Assembly: GCF_003950315.1 (NCBI RefSeq)
Contig: NZ_NGJT01000010.1
Coordinates: 1-64,000, forward strand
Reading direction: 5' to 3'
DNA from: Vagococcus bubulae
GTDB lineage: Bacteria; Bacillota; Bacilli; Lactobacillales; Vagococcaceae
Length of the DNA: 64,000 bases
Below, one piece after another: positions 38,511-47,447 of the stretch (its first letter is position 1; the number at the start of each line of letters is the position of its first letter). The notes under the pieces are model-generated. The model made no database searches. It was not told where the DNA came from and saw nothing but the letters and a program-made list of their open reading frames with translations. The position numbers were made by a program, and so were the translations under genes.

Positions 38511-40186
38511 TTTTTCACCACCCCAATCATTTCATTGTTAGGTTTACCAGGTGGCACCATTGGTAAAACATGCTCCGTTGGTGAACAGTTGATTTCAATC
38601 ACCATTGCTTCTTTTTGACTAAATGCCGCTTTCAAATCTTCTTCCAACGTTTTCGCATCATTTAATTTCACTGATTTCAAGTGGTAGGCTTCTGCCATTT
38701 TTTGAAAATCTGGTTGATTATCAAAAACAGATTCTGATCGTCGTTCGTTAAAGAAACTTTCTTGCCACTGACGTACCATTCCTAATGAATGATTATTAAT
38801 CAATACGATTTTAGGTGATAACTCATACTGTTCTAAAATTGCTAATTCTTGATTCGTCATTTGAAAACCACCGTCTCCTACGATGATAACCACTTGTTTG
38901 TCGCGCTTAGCAAGTTGCGCTCCAATGCCAGCCGGAATACCGTAACCCATCGTCCCAAGACCACCACTAGTAATCAATTGATTTTGATTTTTAAATGGAT
39001 AAAATTGAGCCGTCCACATTTGATGTTGTCCCACATCAGTTGCAACAATTGCCTCGCCGTTTGTAATCTCTCCAATCAATTCAATCGCCCGTTGTGGTTT
39101 TATTTCTTCAACTGTTTCTTCATAAGTGAATGGCGCTTCTTCTTGATAGTCTTGAACTGTTTGACGCCACTTAGAATAATTTTCTGGATTAAACGTTTCC
39201 TTATTTAACAAATGAATCACTTCTTTTGCATCGCCAACAATTGGGATATCTGTTGGAATAATTTTGCCTATCTCAGCTGGATCAATATCCACATGAATAA
39301 TCGTTTTATTTTTAGCTAAACTTTTTGGACAACTAGCCAAACGGTCATCAAACCTTGACCCAATATTTATCAAAACATCCGCATCCATTAAGGCTTGATT
39401 GGCTGCATAAGAACCATGCATACCTCCCATGCCTAAAAATAACTCATTTTCTGTTGGCACAACTCCCAGACCAAGTAATGTAGACACCACTGGGATTTTT
39501 GAATTTTCTAATAATTCTCTAAATTCCTGTGTGCTATCACTGTGATGAATGCCAGCGCCAATTAAAAAGAGAGGTCTCTCAGATTCATTTATCGCTTTTA
39601 CCACTTTTTTTATTTGATTGGGATGTGGCATATAGTTTGGTTGATAGCTTGGAATATTTACATCATCTAGTTGTTTGACTTCAACTTCATTTAACGTAAT
39701 ATCTTTCGGTAAATCAATGACAACAGGACCTTTTCTACCTGTTGTAGCGATGTGAAATGCTTCTTTGATGACTTTAGGAAGATCTTCTGTTCGTCTTACT
39801 TGATAATTATACTTTGTAATAGGTACTGTTAATCCTAAAATATCTGCCTCTTGAAAAGCGTCTTTCCCAATACCACTACTTGCTACTTGTCCTGTAAACA
39901 CAATAAGTGGAACAGAATCACTCATCGCATCAGCAATTCCTGTAATGACATTTGTTGCTCCAGGGCCGCTTGTTACTAAAACGACTCCTGGCTTGCCACT
40001 TGCTTTAGCATATCCCTCTGCTGCATGAACTGCTCCTTGTTCATGACGCGTTAAAATATGCGGAATTTTTTTATCGTATAACCCATCATATAAAGGCAAT
40101 ACTGCCCCTCCTGGATAACCAAATATCATCTCAACTTCTTCATCTAGTAATGAATCAATAAACAACTCTGTGCCACTTTTATTCAT
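38507..40186 (-). CDS. ilvB: Acetolactate synthase large catalytic subunit
   Basis: A 559-residue thiamine diphosphate enzyme that makes acetolactate or acetohydroxybutyrate. It has FGYPGGAVLPLYD, RHEQGAVHAAEGYA with the catalytic Glu, TSGPGATN, the FAD-region GMGGMHG, and the ThDP motif GDGGFQMTNQEL...NNHSLGMVRQWQ. AGGAGGG precedes the ATG. It lies 15 nt after ilvD. Confidence 0.95.
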   Translation of the reverse strand: MNKSGTELFIDSLLDEEVEMIFGYPGGAVLPLYDGLYDKKIPHILTRHEQGAVHAAEGYAKASGKPGVVLVTSGPGATNVITGIADAMSDSVPLIVFTGQVASSGIGKDAFQEADILGLTVPITKYNYQVRRTEDLPKVIKEAFHIATTGRKGPVVIDLPKDITLNEVEVKQLDDVNIPSYQPNYMPHPNQIKKVVKAINESERPLFLIGAGIHHSDSTQEFRELLENSKIPVVSTLLGLGVVPTENELFLGMGGMHGSYAANQALMDADVLINIGSRFDDRLASCPKSLAKNKTIIHVDIDPAEIGKIIPTDIPIVGDAKEVIHLLNKETFNPENYSKWRQTVQDYQEEAPFTYEETVEEIKPQRAIELIGEITNGEAIVATDVGQHQMWTAQFYPFKNQNQLITSGGLGTMGYGIPAGIGAQLAKRDKQVVIIVGDGGFQMTNQELAILEQYELSPKIVLINNHSLGMVRQWQESFFNERRSESVFDNQPDFQKMAEAYHLKSVKLNDAKTLEEDLKAAFSQKEAMVIEINCSPTEHVLPMVPPGKPNNEMIGVVKK

Positions 40187-40201
40187 ACTTATTTACCCTC
40201 C

Positions 40202-41896
40202 TTACTCACCCATCAAATTGTCTGGTATTATCATAATTGCTCCTGTGTGTGCTGATGTGACTAATGCTGTGTATCTTGCAAGGTATCCTTTTGTTACTTT
40301 TGCTTTAAATGGTTTTTTCTTAGCTTTTCTTTCATCCAATTCGTCATATGAAACAGCCAAATTAATGGTTCGATTCACTAAATCAATCTCGATTTCATCC
40401 CCATCTTCAACTAAACCGATTGGACCTCCTGCTGCTGCTTCTGGTGAGATGTGTCCGACTGCAATCCCACGTGTTGCTCCTGAAAAACGTCCATCCGTAA
40501 TTAACGCAACATCTTTCCCTAAACCTCGCCCGACAATACTTGATGTTGGGGCAAGCATTTCTGGCATACCTGGTCCACCTTTAGGTCCTTCGTAACGAAT
40601 TACCACAACGTGTCCTTTTTGTACAGTATGATTATCAATGGCTTCAACTGCCTCATCATGTGAATCAAAACAAATCGCTTTTCCTTTAAAGACTGAAATG
40701 GATGGATCCACACCACCAACTTTAATCACACAACCTTCTGGCGCGATGTTTCCATACAAAATAGATAACCCACCAACAGGGCTATAGGCATTTTCTTTTG
40801 GTCGAATGACTTCTTCATTATTAATTAGTGCATGGTTAACATTTTCTCGTAGTGTTTTCCCAGTTACTGTCATGCGATCTGGATGGATGGCTCCTTCAAT
40901 ACTTGTCAGTTCATTAATAATGGCTGGTACTCCGCCTGCTTCATGAACATCATGCATTGAGTAAGAAGATGACGGTGCAATTTTAGATAAGTATGGTACA
41001 CGTTTAGCAATGTCATTAACATCAGATAAGTCATACTCAATCTCTGCTTCGTTTGCAATGGCAAGTGTATGTAAAACCGTATTAGTCGAACCTCCCATTG
41101 CCATATCTAAAGCAAAGGCATCATCAATCGCTTCTTTTGTAATAATATCTCTTGGTTTAATTTGTTTTTCTACAAGGTTCATTAAATGAACAGCCGATTG
41201 TTTTATTAACTCACGTCGCTCATCAGAGACCGCTAAAGCTGTGCCATTGTACGGTACTGCCATCCCTAACACTTCCATTAAACAGTTCATTGAATTTGCT
41301 GTAAACATGCCTGCACATGACCCGCAAGTTGGACACGCATTTTGTTCCATAAATAAGAAATCTTCTTTACTCATACCACCGTCTTTAAATGCACCAACTG
41401 CTTCAAACATTGAAGATAGTGTAGCCGCTTTTCCATTCGGGTCTATCCCTGCTTTCATCGGTCCACCTGAACAAAAAATACTTGGCACATTTGTTCTAAC
41501 AGCTGCCATCAACATACCTGGTGTAATTTTGTCACAATTTGGAATGTAGAATACACCATCAAACCAATGAGCATTAATCACTGTTTCTGCTGCATCCGCA
41601 ATAATTTCTCTACTTGGTAATGAGTAACGCATCCCAATGTGTCCCATTGCAATCCCATCATCTACACCAATCGTATTAAATTCAAATGGTATACCACCTG
41701 CTTCACGAATCGCTTCTTTAGCAATGTCTGCTAATTCTCTTAGATGGACATGACCTGGAACAATATCAATATAAGAATTACATATGGCAATAAACGGTTT
41801 ATTCATGTCTTTTGCATTTTTTACTTGTCCTGTTGCATACAGTAAACTTCTCGCTGGTGCTGCATCAACACCTTTTTTGATTTTATCACTTCTCAT
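40202..41896 (-). CDS. ilvD: Dihydroxy-acid dehydratase
   Basis: A 564-residue Fe-S enzyme common to valine, leucine and isoleucine synthesis. It has [20 protein letters not shown], the cluster cysteines in [13 protein letters not shown] and [18 protein letters not shown], and [33 protein letters not shown] leads to the ATG. It is the first structural gene after the ilv leader peptide and attenuator. Confidence 0.96.
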   Translation of the reverse strand: MRSDKIKKGVDAAPARSLLYATGQVKNAKDMNKPFIAICNSYIDIVPGHVHLRELADIAKEAIREAGGIPFEFNTIGVDDGIAMGHIGMRYSLPSREIIADAAETVINAHWFDGVFYIPNCDKITPGMLMAAVRTNVPSIFCSGGPMKAGIDPNGKAATLSSMFEAVGAFKDGGMSKEDFLFMEQNACPTCGSCAGMFTANSMNCLMEVLGMAVPYNGTALAVSDERRELIKQSAVHLMNLVEKQIKPRDIITKEAIDDAFALDMAMGGSTNTVLHTLAIANEAEIEYDLSDVNDIAKRVPYLSKIAPSSSYSMHDVHEAGGVPAIINELTSIEGAIHPDRMTVTGKTLRENVNHALINNEEVIRPKENAYSPVGGLSILYGNIAPEGCVIKVGGVDPSISVFKGKAICFDSHDEAVEAIDNHTVQKGHVVVIRYEGPKGGPGMPEMLAPTSSIVGRGLGKDVALITDGRFSGATRGIAVGHISPEAAAGGPIGLVEDGDEIEIDLVNRTINLAVSYDELDERKAKKKPFKAKVTKGYLARYTALVTSAHTGAIMIIPDNLMGE

Positions 41897-41915
41897 AATT
41901 TTTCCTCCTTAGGAT

Positions 41916-41962
41916 AAAAGAAAAAGCACTCCATTTAAGTATGACACTTAATGGAATGCTTA
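41916..41962 (-). terminator. Attenuator terminator of ilvD
   Basis: A stem of about 16 bp (41924-41940 with 41946-41962, one bulge) is followed on the minus strand by TTTTTCTTTT. The element ATGGGATTCTT at 41968-41978, shared with the leuA leader, can pair through ATGGGAT with ATTCCAT of the 5' arm and so act as antiterminator. Confidence 0.85.
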
Positions 41963-42032
41963 ACGGCAAGAATCCCATTATCTTACAACAAATAGGAACT
42001 CGACCTGTAGATGTTTTTTCACCCAACGTGTC

Positions 42033-42086
42033 CTAGTTCCTAACCTGTAATAAAATAATGACTAAATTATTCTTGCACTCTCTCAT
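42033..42086 (-). CDS. ilvD leader peptide (attenuation)
   Basis: A 17-residue leader, MRECKNNLVIILLQVRN, with AAGGGGA before its ATG. Leu, Val, Ile, Ile, Leu, Leu and Val codons are clustered, as expected for control by all three branched-chain aminoacyl-tRNAs. Around its stop codon TAGGAACT can pair with AGTTCCTA further on to form the pause or protector stem. The attenuator terminator follows before ilvD. Confidence 0.87.
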   Translation of the reverse strand: MRECKNNLVIILLQVRN

Positions 42087-42136
42087 AATGACGTTCCCCT
42101 TTAAAATTGGAATTTGATTAAAATATTATTAAAGTA

Positions 42137-42165
42137 AATATAGACTTATCTTATAAAACTGTCAA
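42137..42165 (-). promoter_or_regulatory. Promoter of the ilv-leu cluster
   Basis: A perfect TTGACA, a 17-nt spacer and TATATT on the minus strand, about 50 nt upstream of the leader peptide ATG. Confidence 0.85.
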
Positions 42166-42336
42166 CCATTTTTTGGTATTTTTTTTAATTTTTAGAAAAA
42201 TTCGTATGAATCCTATGATATAATCATGCTAATTTTCATAAAGACTTATTTTTTCTATATGTGAATTTTAACATAAATTGTTTTTTAAAACTATCTTTTT
42301 TATAAAAACAAAAATTATTTGCAGGAGGAATTTAAA

Positions 42337-42573
42337 ATGACATTATATCAACAATACTTAAAAACAAAGTCTTGTAACGATGATTTTTTAAAATGGTTAC
42401 TTATCAAACGACTCAATTTGAAACAACAGCTTTTAATCATTTTTATTTTGTGGATGATGTGGATAGGCTTTGCTCCTTATCTTAATTTTTGGCTATCTTT
42501 TTTTAAAGGAGCTGTATTAATTTCTATTTTTTCTGCGATTATTAGCTTCATTACAAAACGATTAAATAATTAA
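42337..42573 (+). CDS. Small membrane protein of unknown function
   Basis: A 78-residue protein with a hydrophilic N-terminus (MTLYQQYLKTK) and two hydrophobic helices (about 29-46 and 52-70) ending in KRLNN. GCAGGAGGAATTT leads to the ATG at 42337, which is preferred over an upstream TTG. It lies divergent from the ilv operon and 90 nt before the YibE-like gene in the same direction. No family is recognised. Confidence 0.6.
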   Translation: MTLYQQYLKTKSCNDDFLKWLLIKRLNLKQQLLIIFILWMMWIGFAPYLNFWLSFFKGAVLISIFSAIISFITKRLNN

Positions 42574-42663
42574 CAAATGATAAATATCATGACTCTTTTA
42601 ATGAAAAATCATCATAATATAACTATAATAATGATGATAGTTTGATTTATAAGGAGGTTTACT

Positions 42664-43767
42664 TTGTTACAAAAATACTTATGGCGTTTTTTTGCTGTCA
42701 TCCTTTTAATCTTAAATAGCTGGTGGATTTACCAAACGTTACAATATAGCCAGTACCATGAACCTTTAGGTAAAATCACTCAAGTAGAAACAGTCAATAA
42801 ACAAGACGTCACTGATGAACATCAAAATAAAGACGTTCTAACAACTCAAAAGATAGAATTAATTTTATTATCTACTCAACATAAAGGAAAAAAAATCACT
42901 CTTTCAAATACTTTTAGTCAATCCAAAATTAAAGACCAAGAATATAAAAAAGGGGAATTAGTTTTTCTGTCTATCAAAGATAATGACTTTTCACAAGCTA
43001 CCATCCTTGATAAAAAACGAGACACTGCTCTGGCTATGTTGGTACTATGCTTTGTTCTTTTACTAATAATTATCGGAAGAAAAAATGGGATTACCTCTTT
43101 ACTTGGACTTCTAGTAAATACTGGACTATTTTATTGTCTATTATTAATTTATGAAAAACTTTCTAGTCAGTCCCTAGTTTGGCTATGCTTATTATTCTTC
43201 CCACTCATTGTATCTAGTACATTAATTATCTCAAATGGTTGGAATAAAAAAACTATCATTTCTATTTTAACCACGCTTTGTAGTACACTCATTACTTTTA
43301 TCATTGGTGTATGCATCTTAACACTATTAAAACACAAGGGACTTCGGTATGAAGAAATGGAGTTGATTACTCGGCCCCAACACGTTCTTTTTATCTCCAG
43401 TTTATTAATTGGAACAATGGGGGCATCAATGGATATTTCCATTACACTCAGTACTGCCATGAATGAAATTGCTCAAAGGCAGACTCAACTATCCTCTCAA
43501 TCATTGTATCAATCAGGATTACAAGTGGGATCTGATGTAATAGGACCAATGATAAATATTATGTTTTTTTCTTACTTAAGTGGATCCATTCCATTAATCT
43601 TAATTTTCTTAAGGAATGATATGTCATTTAATTATACCTTTCCTATTTCACTATCTCTTGAAATGACACGAGCTTTAATTGGAAGCATTGGGATTGTCTT
43701 AACTATCCCCATTACCAGTTTCATTGCAAGTATTTTTCTGACTAGGAGGAATGAACATGAGTGTTAA
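42664..43767 (+). CDS. YibE/F-family membrane protein
   Basis: A 367-residue protein with an N-terminal membrane helix, an extracytoplasmic domain of about 90 residues, and then about seven membrane segments. The motif GTMGASMDISITLSTAMNEI and the later GSDVIGPMINIMFFSYLSG identify the YibE/F family. A TTG start is used, since AAGGAGG lies 6 nt before it and no ATG fits. The family has no agreed function, although an exporter role has been proposed. A second, shorter family member overlaps its 3' end. Confidence 0.78.
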   Translation: MLQKYLWRFFAVILLILNSWWIYQTLQYSQYHEPLGKITQVETVNKQDVTDEHQNKDVLTTQKIELILLSTQHKGKKITLSNTFSQSKIKDQEYKKGELVFLSIKDNDFSQATILDKKRDTALAMLVLCFVLLLIIIGRKNGITSLLGLLVNTGLFYCLLLIYEKLSSQSLVWLCLLFFPLIVSSTLIISNGWNKKTIISILTTLCSTLITFIIGVCILTLLKHKGLRYEEMELITRPQHVLFISSLLIGTMGASMDISITLSTAMNEIAQRQTQLSSQSLYQSGLQVGSDVIGPMINIMFFSYLSGSIPLILIFLRNDMSFNYTFPISLSLEMTRALIGSIGIVLTIPITSFIASIFLTRRNEHEC

Positions 43768-44503
43768 CTTAATATTACTTCTAGTTCTTATCTTGTTATT
43801 GTGGTTTTTCCAGAAAAAAAAGGGACTACTTACGCTAATTACATTAGGAATTAATTTAGCCATGTTATTTTTCATGATTTTGGGGATTAACTTAGGCTTT
43901 TCGCCAGTTATATTGACGGTTATAACCTCTATTTTAATCAGCGCAAATAATCTATTTAATATTAATGGGTTTAACCCTTCAACAAAATCAGCTTTTCTAA
44001 GTAGTACATTCATTATTTTACTCATGGTTTTTCCGATATTTTTTACCACTTCCTTATTGCATCTTCAAGGAATTCCTCTTGAAGGCTTAATGGAAATGGA
44101 TATGTACTCATTACATATTGGAATATCTTTTATTGATTTAAGCGTATCCGTCCTTCTTATGACTGTTGTTGGCGCCATCAATGACATTGCTATTTCAATT
44201 ACCTCGTCCATGATTGAAATTAAAGAACAACTTCCTGACCTGTCTCTTTCTGAATGGAAATCTTCTGGTCTAGCAGTGGGCAAAGATGTTTTAGGACCAA
44301 CAATTAATACCCTCATTTTTGCAGCTATAGGTAGTCAGTTTGCGTTATTGATTTGGGTATTTGATTTGAACTATAGTCTAACACAACTAGTAAACAGTAA
44401 ATTAATTGTCACAGAGTGGGTTGCGATTATTTTTAGTGGGATTAGTATTGCTATCACGATTCCCATTACGATTTTCTTACTCACAAAACACGTTAAAGAT
44501 TGA
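43757..44503 (+). CDS. YibE/F-family membrane protein, shorter partner
   Basis: A 248-residue polytopic membrane protein that repeats the family motif as TVVGAINDIAISITSSMIEI and GKDVLGPTINTLIFAAIGS. The ATG at 43757 is preferred, because AGGAGG ends 7 nt upstream and directly abuts the alternative ATG at 43751. It overlaps the preceding gene by 11 nt. The two proteins probably form a heteromeric membrane complex, an inference from pairing and coupling. Confidence 0.78.
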   Translation: MSVNLILLLVLILLLWFFQKKKGLLTLITLGINLAMLFFMILGINLGFSPVILTVITSILISANNLFNINGFNPSTKSAFLSSTFIILLMVFPIFFTTSLLHLQGIPLEGLMEMDMYSLHIGISFIDLSVSVLLMTVVGAINDIAISITSSMIEIKEQLPDLSLSEWKSSGLAVGKDVLGPTINTLIFAAIGSQFALLIWVFDLNYSLTQLVNSKLIVTEWVAIIFSGISIAITIPITIFLLTKHVKD

Positions 44504-44544
44504 CAATTCGTTATATTCTGTTAAAATAAAACACGATAAATGAA

Positions 44545-44700
44545 TTTTGTTAGGTGAGGCTCCTATGCAAACACAGGCTATTGCCCAAAAACGTCGAGAG
44601 ACACCAATGGGTAGAACAGGAATTGTCGTCAAGGCTTTTCATAAGATAGCTAAGAATCTTCTTTACGTTGCATAGTGCTAAAGCTCAACATATTACTTAA
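44545..44700 (+). promoter_or_regulatory. M-box (ykoK) Mg2+ riboswitch aptamer
   Basis: The sequence closely follows the Bacillus mgtE/ykoK M-box: GTTAGGTGAGGCTCCTATG, then GCCCAAAAACGTCGAGAGAC, CCAATGGGT, and the closing GCATAGTGCTAAAGCTCAAC. TATGCAA and TTGCATA pair as in the reference structure. High Mg2+ should stabilise the aptamer and allow the terminator at 44719 to form. The downstream gene is a 46-residue peptide rather than a known Mg transporter. Confidence 0.92.
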
Positions 44701-44718
44701 AATATGTTCGTTCTTTCA

Positions 44719-44757
44719 AATCCTAACCACTTTATTTGGTTAGGATTATTTTTTTGT
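44719..44757 (+). terminator. M-box expression-platform terminator
   Basis: Stem AATCCTAACC/GGTTAGGATT is followed by ATTTTTTT, immediately upstream of the micropeptide ribosome site. Confidence 0.88.
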
Positions 44758-44776
44758 TTTTAGGAGGTGGATGATT

Positions 44777-44917
44777 ATGATGATATTTGTTGCCGTTGCG
44801 ATTGTTATTGCTCATATTGTAGGACATAATGCAACAGAAATAATAACAGACATGCCAGTATTATCTGAAGATTTTGATCCTCATCCCACTCTTGTCGGAT
44901 GTTATCAATCTTACTAA
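44777..44917 (+). CDS. 46-residue membrane micropeptide under M-box control
   Basis: AGGAGG lies 9 nt before this ATG. In-frame ATGs also exist at 44771 and 44780. The product starts MMIFVAVAIVIAHIVGHN, which is one membrane-length hydrophobic segment, and continues with an acidic, Pro-containing tail with one Cys ending in YQSY. It is flanked by the riboswitch terminator and by a strong terminator, so it is the only gene the riboswitch controls. By analogy with small Mg-stress peptides it could modify a transporter or retain Mg, but no sequence family is recognised. Confidence 0.75.
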   Translation: MMIFVAVAIVIAHIVGHNATEIITDMPVLSEDFDPHPTLVGCYQSY

Positions 44918-44944
44918 GCCTTCCTAACGATTATTTATCAAACA

Positions 44945-44977
44945 AAAACAGGAGCAGTTTGGCGCTCCTGTTTTCTC
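44945..44977 (+). terminator. Terminator after the micropeptide gene
   Basis: Stem AAAACAGGAGC/GCTCCTGTTTT with a short T tail. It closes a one-gene transcription unit. Confidence 0.85.
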
Positions 44978-45016
44978 TTATTTAAAATGATTGGATAATT
45001 CTTTGTACACCCTTAT

Positions 45017-45054
45017 TGAAAACGCTTGTATTTAATTTAAAAATGAGTTAATAT
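45017..45054 (+). promoter_or_regulatory. Promoter with a cre-like CcpA site
   Basis: TTGTAT, a 17-nt spacer and TAATAT form a promoter. TGAAAACGCTTGTA at 45017-45030 matches the catabolite-responsive element pattern except near its end, and it overlaps the -35 box, as expected for repression. Confidence 0.5.
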
Positions 45055-45060
45055 GAACTC

Positions 45061-45338
45061 ATAAGGAACTACAATTCCCACAATTAGTTAACAAGATATT
45101 TAGATTTTATCAATTTTAAACGAGAAGGATAATATTTAAAAGATTTGTAACTGGTTGACATGTACTAAAAGAAACACATGTAAGTGAATTAGAGTTTAAA
45201 CAAGATAGAAAGGCGTGGGAATTTGAAATTTTCCTTATTAACAGAATAAGACCTAACAGGTGTTTAAGAATGATTGGAGAAACAAAAGGCACTCCAATGT
45301 GAAACGTACGACAAAATCCTGTTAGGTCTATTTTTTTA
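45061..45338 (+). ncRNA. Predicted structured RNA of about 280 nt
   Basis: There is no convincing reading frame, but strong complementarity is present. A long-range helix joins TAAGGAA (45062-45068) with TTCCTTA (45231-45237), and AATTCCCAC (45073-45081) with GTGGGAATT (45215-45223). Inside it lies an ACATGT hairpin. The 3' domain is closed by AGACCTAACAGG/CCTGTTAGGTCT (45249-45260 with 45318-45329) around ATTGGAG/CTCCAAT, and ends in ATTTTTTT as a terminator. It does not match tmRNA, SRP RNA or RNase P as I know them, and it does not fold like 6S end to end. The family is unknown. Confidence 0.55.
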
Positions 45339-45444
45339 TGCAGAACTTACTATTATTCTAATAAAATAAACTTTTAATCAAATCTTTATAATTATTACAC
45401 GGTTTGTTAACAAAAAATTCACAAATTCTGGATATTATATAAGT

Positions 45445-45548
45445 GTACCAACAAAACAACCCTAACAAACTTTTTCATTTTATTTACTCCTCCAAAGTAA
45501 ATAAAAACAACTCCTTCCTTGAATGGCTAAACCATTCAAGGTTTTTTT
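45445..45548 (+). ncRNA. Predicted sRNA with C-rich hairpin loop, copy 1
   Basis: A TATTAT -10 box at 45433-45438 is followed by ACAACCCTAACAAAC, then a 10-bp stem TTTATTTACT/AGTAAATAAA with loop CCTCCAA (45479-45505), a single-stranded ACAACTCCTTCC, and a terminator CCTTGAATGG/CCATTCAAGG with seven T (45517-45548). The loop and the CTCCTT stretch are complementary to AGGAGG-type ribosome sites. A close copy lies at 60094-60195 and a related design at 57043-57140. It carries no reading frame. Confidence 0.75.
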
Positions 45549-45745
45549 ATATTCTTTTTTCGTCTTCCTCTCGTTGTTTTCCTTTTTTAGCAATACTTTT
45601 ATTGAATAAAACATAAGAAATTATAATACTTTTTAAAGTAATCATAGCCTCTGTTAAATTATTAGTTAGTTAATAACTGACATCAAGATAATAATTATGT
45701 AAAATAATAAAGAAATATTTTATATATGAAAAAGGAGCTACTAAT

Positions 45746-47311
45746 ATGAGAAAAGAAAAGTTACAAAGGGGATTTATCATTTTGGGTGTATTCCTGGGTC
45801 TGTCTTTAGTTTTAGGGATAATTGGATTGTTTTTATTTAATAATGATGAATCTTGGCAAAACTATTGGTCTGTATTTGGCTCTATTGCTAGTATTCTAGG
45901 TGCATTTTTAATATTATTATTTGAACAAGATAGTGATAAAGAAAAAGAAAAAGCTCTAGAAGAAAAAGAACGAGAAAAAGAACGAGAAAAAGCATTTGAT
46001 AATTTAGTATTCAAAATAAAGGAAGAAGGAAGTCCTATATTAATAGAAAACTACCATAGATTAGAGTCTTCCAATATAGAAGATGATGAAAAAATCGCAT
46101 TAAAAAAAGATATCGTCAAATTATTTTACCAATATCAATTGTTGGATTATTTAAGAAAAGAATTTCCAGATGATGCAGAGAATATGTTAGACCCAACTAG
46201 AGTTGTCACCGAACAACAGTATATCTTTCAAAAAATATACATACATGAAAATTTTAGTAAAATTAAACAAGAAATTTATCAAGAATTTAATTTTTCAGAG
46301 TTGGAAGAAATATTCGATCATGCTATGCCTACTATCGAATATCCCACTAATAATATAGAAAATAACAGTATCACAACTACAAAAAATGATTCCGTAAAAT
46401 TGGAGGCAAACGAAAGTATAAAAGATATTAGTATTAAGTCTATAAATTATCCATCAGTATTAGGTGATTGGATTATGAATCCAGAGAAAGCTAGTCAAGT
46501 CGATTATTTAATTGGTATATCTGTCAATACCAATGATATTATTGCAATTTATAAATTAATAGGTGATAAATATGAACAAATTGGGACTAATAGAATAAGA
46601 TTTGGAGGAAGTGAATCTAAAATAATATATAATATTGCTGATAGCCAAAACTATTTTGATTCATTTGAATTAACAGAGAAATTCAAAAAAATATTTTCAA
46701 CATGGCGTTCTAGAAATCCAATTTTATATTTCAATCAGTGGTGCAAAAATAACAATGTGGATAGAACTATATTGTTAGAATTACTTAAACATATCGATTC
46801 ACAAGGATTCAATGATTCCAAAGAAGATAATGCTATAGTATTAGTAAAAACTAATCAGTATGATAAATTAATTGATGAAATAAAACAAGATAACCTTAAT
46901 AAATTGTTAGTAGAATTATCTGAAACGAAGTCAAAAAGTAATATACAAGATTATATTAAAAAATTGAATCAATTAGGACTAGCCATTTATTTAGAAAATG
47001 ACAAGTGGACTCCTCAAAAAAGAGTCTCTAAAAATGAAATACCGATTAAAGAAGAATCAACTTGTATAAAACTTTATTGCAAAAAGAAAGAAGCAATCGT
47101 AAGAGAATACGCAAGTAAATACACATTAGATAGTCATCTATATAATATGATTGTACCTACTAGAATACTTGGACAAGTTATTAAAGATATTATTAGAGAT
47201 ATTGAAATGGGTAAAATAGTTGCTGAGCAAGGTTATAGAGCTGAAGGTACATCAGGTGTATTCTTTGAACGGGCTGGAAATCTTAAGGCATTTCCATTTG
47301 AAATAAAATAA
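45746..47311 (+). CDS. Orphan membrane-anchored coiled-coil protein of unknown function
   Basis: A 521-residue protein with two N-terminal membrane helices (about 8-31 and 40-58), a strongly charged coiled coil of E, K and R (about 62-90), a helical region, and a globular part. Around 265-345 it reads IGISVNTNDIIAIYKLIG...NRIRFGG...RNPILYFNQ. By eye this resembles a small beta domain found beside nucleases in defence and restriction proteins, but I cannot name it. The C-terminal 100 residues are unfamiliar. AGGAG precedes the ATG. It uses AGA and ATA codons more than its neighbours and stands alone, which suggests transfer. Confidence 0.6.
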   Translation: MRKEKLQRGFIILGVFLGLSLVLGIIGLFLFNNDESWQNYWSVFGSIASILGAFLILLFEQDSDKEKEKALEEKEREKEREKAFDNLVFKIKEEGSPILIENYHRLESSNIEDDEKIALKKDIVKLFYQYQLLDYLRKEFPDDAENMLDPTRVVTEQQYIFQKIYIHENFSKIKQEIYQEFNFSELEEIFDHAMPTIEYPTNNIENNSITTTKNDSVKLEANESIKDISIKSINYPSVLGDWIMNPEKASQVDYLIGISVNTNDIIAIYKLIGDKYEQIGTNRIRFGGSESKIIYNIADSQNYFDSFELTEKFKKIFSTWRSRNPILYFNQWCKNNNVDRTILLELLKHIDSQGFNDSKEDNAIVLVKTNQYDKLIDEIKQDNLNKLLVELSETKSKSNIQDYIKKLNQLGLAIYLENDKWTPQKRVSKNEIPIKEESTCIKLYCKKKEAIVREYASKYTLDSHLYNMIVPTRILGQVIKDIIRDIEMGKIVAEQGYRAEGTSGVFFERAGNLKAFPFEIK

Positions 47312-47447
47312 ATTAAAAAGGATTGATACGTCAAATTTTGATTCATCAGTCCTTTAAATTATAGAGTATTTTTCGTCTTTCTTTCGTTATATTTTATCAT
47401 ATGTTTCCCATAAAAAGAAAAAAGCCAAGAGCAGTTGCTCCTAACTT

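Noticed and set aside
45547-45645. A 32-codon minus-strand frame facing the copy 1 sRNA and sharing its terminator, recalling Fst-type toxin loci
   Set aside because: The AGAGG is only 2 nt from the ATG, the hydrophobic part is weak, and copy 2 of the sRNA has no such partner.
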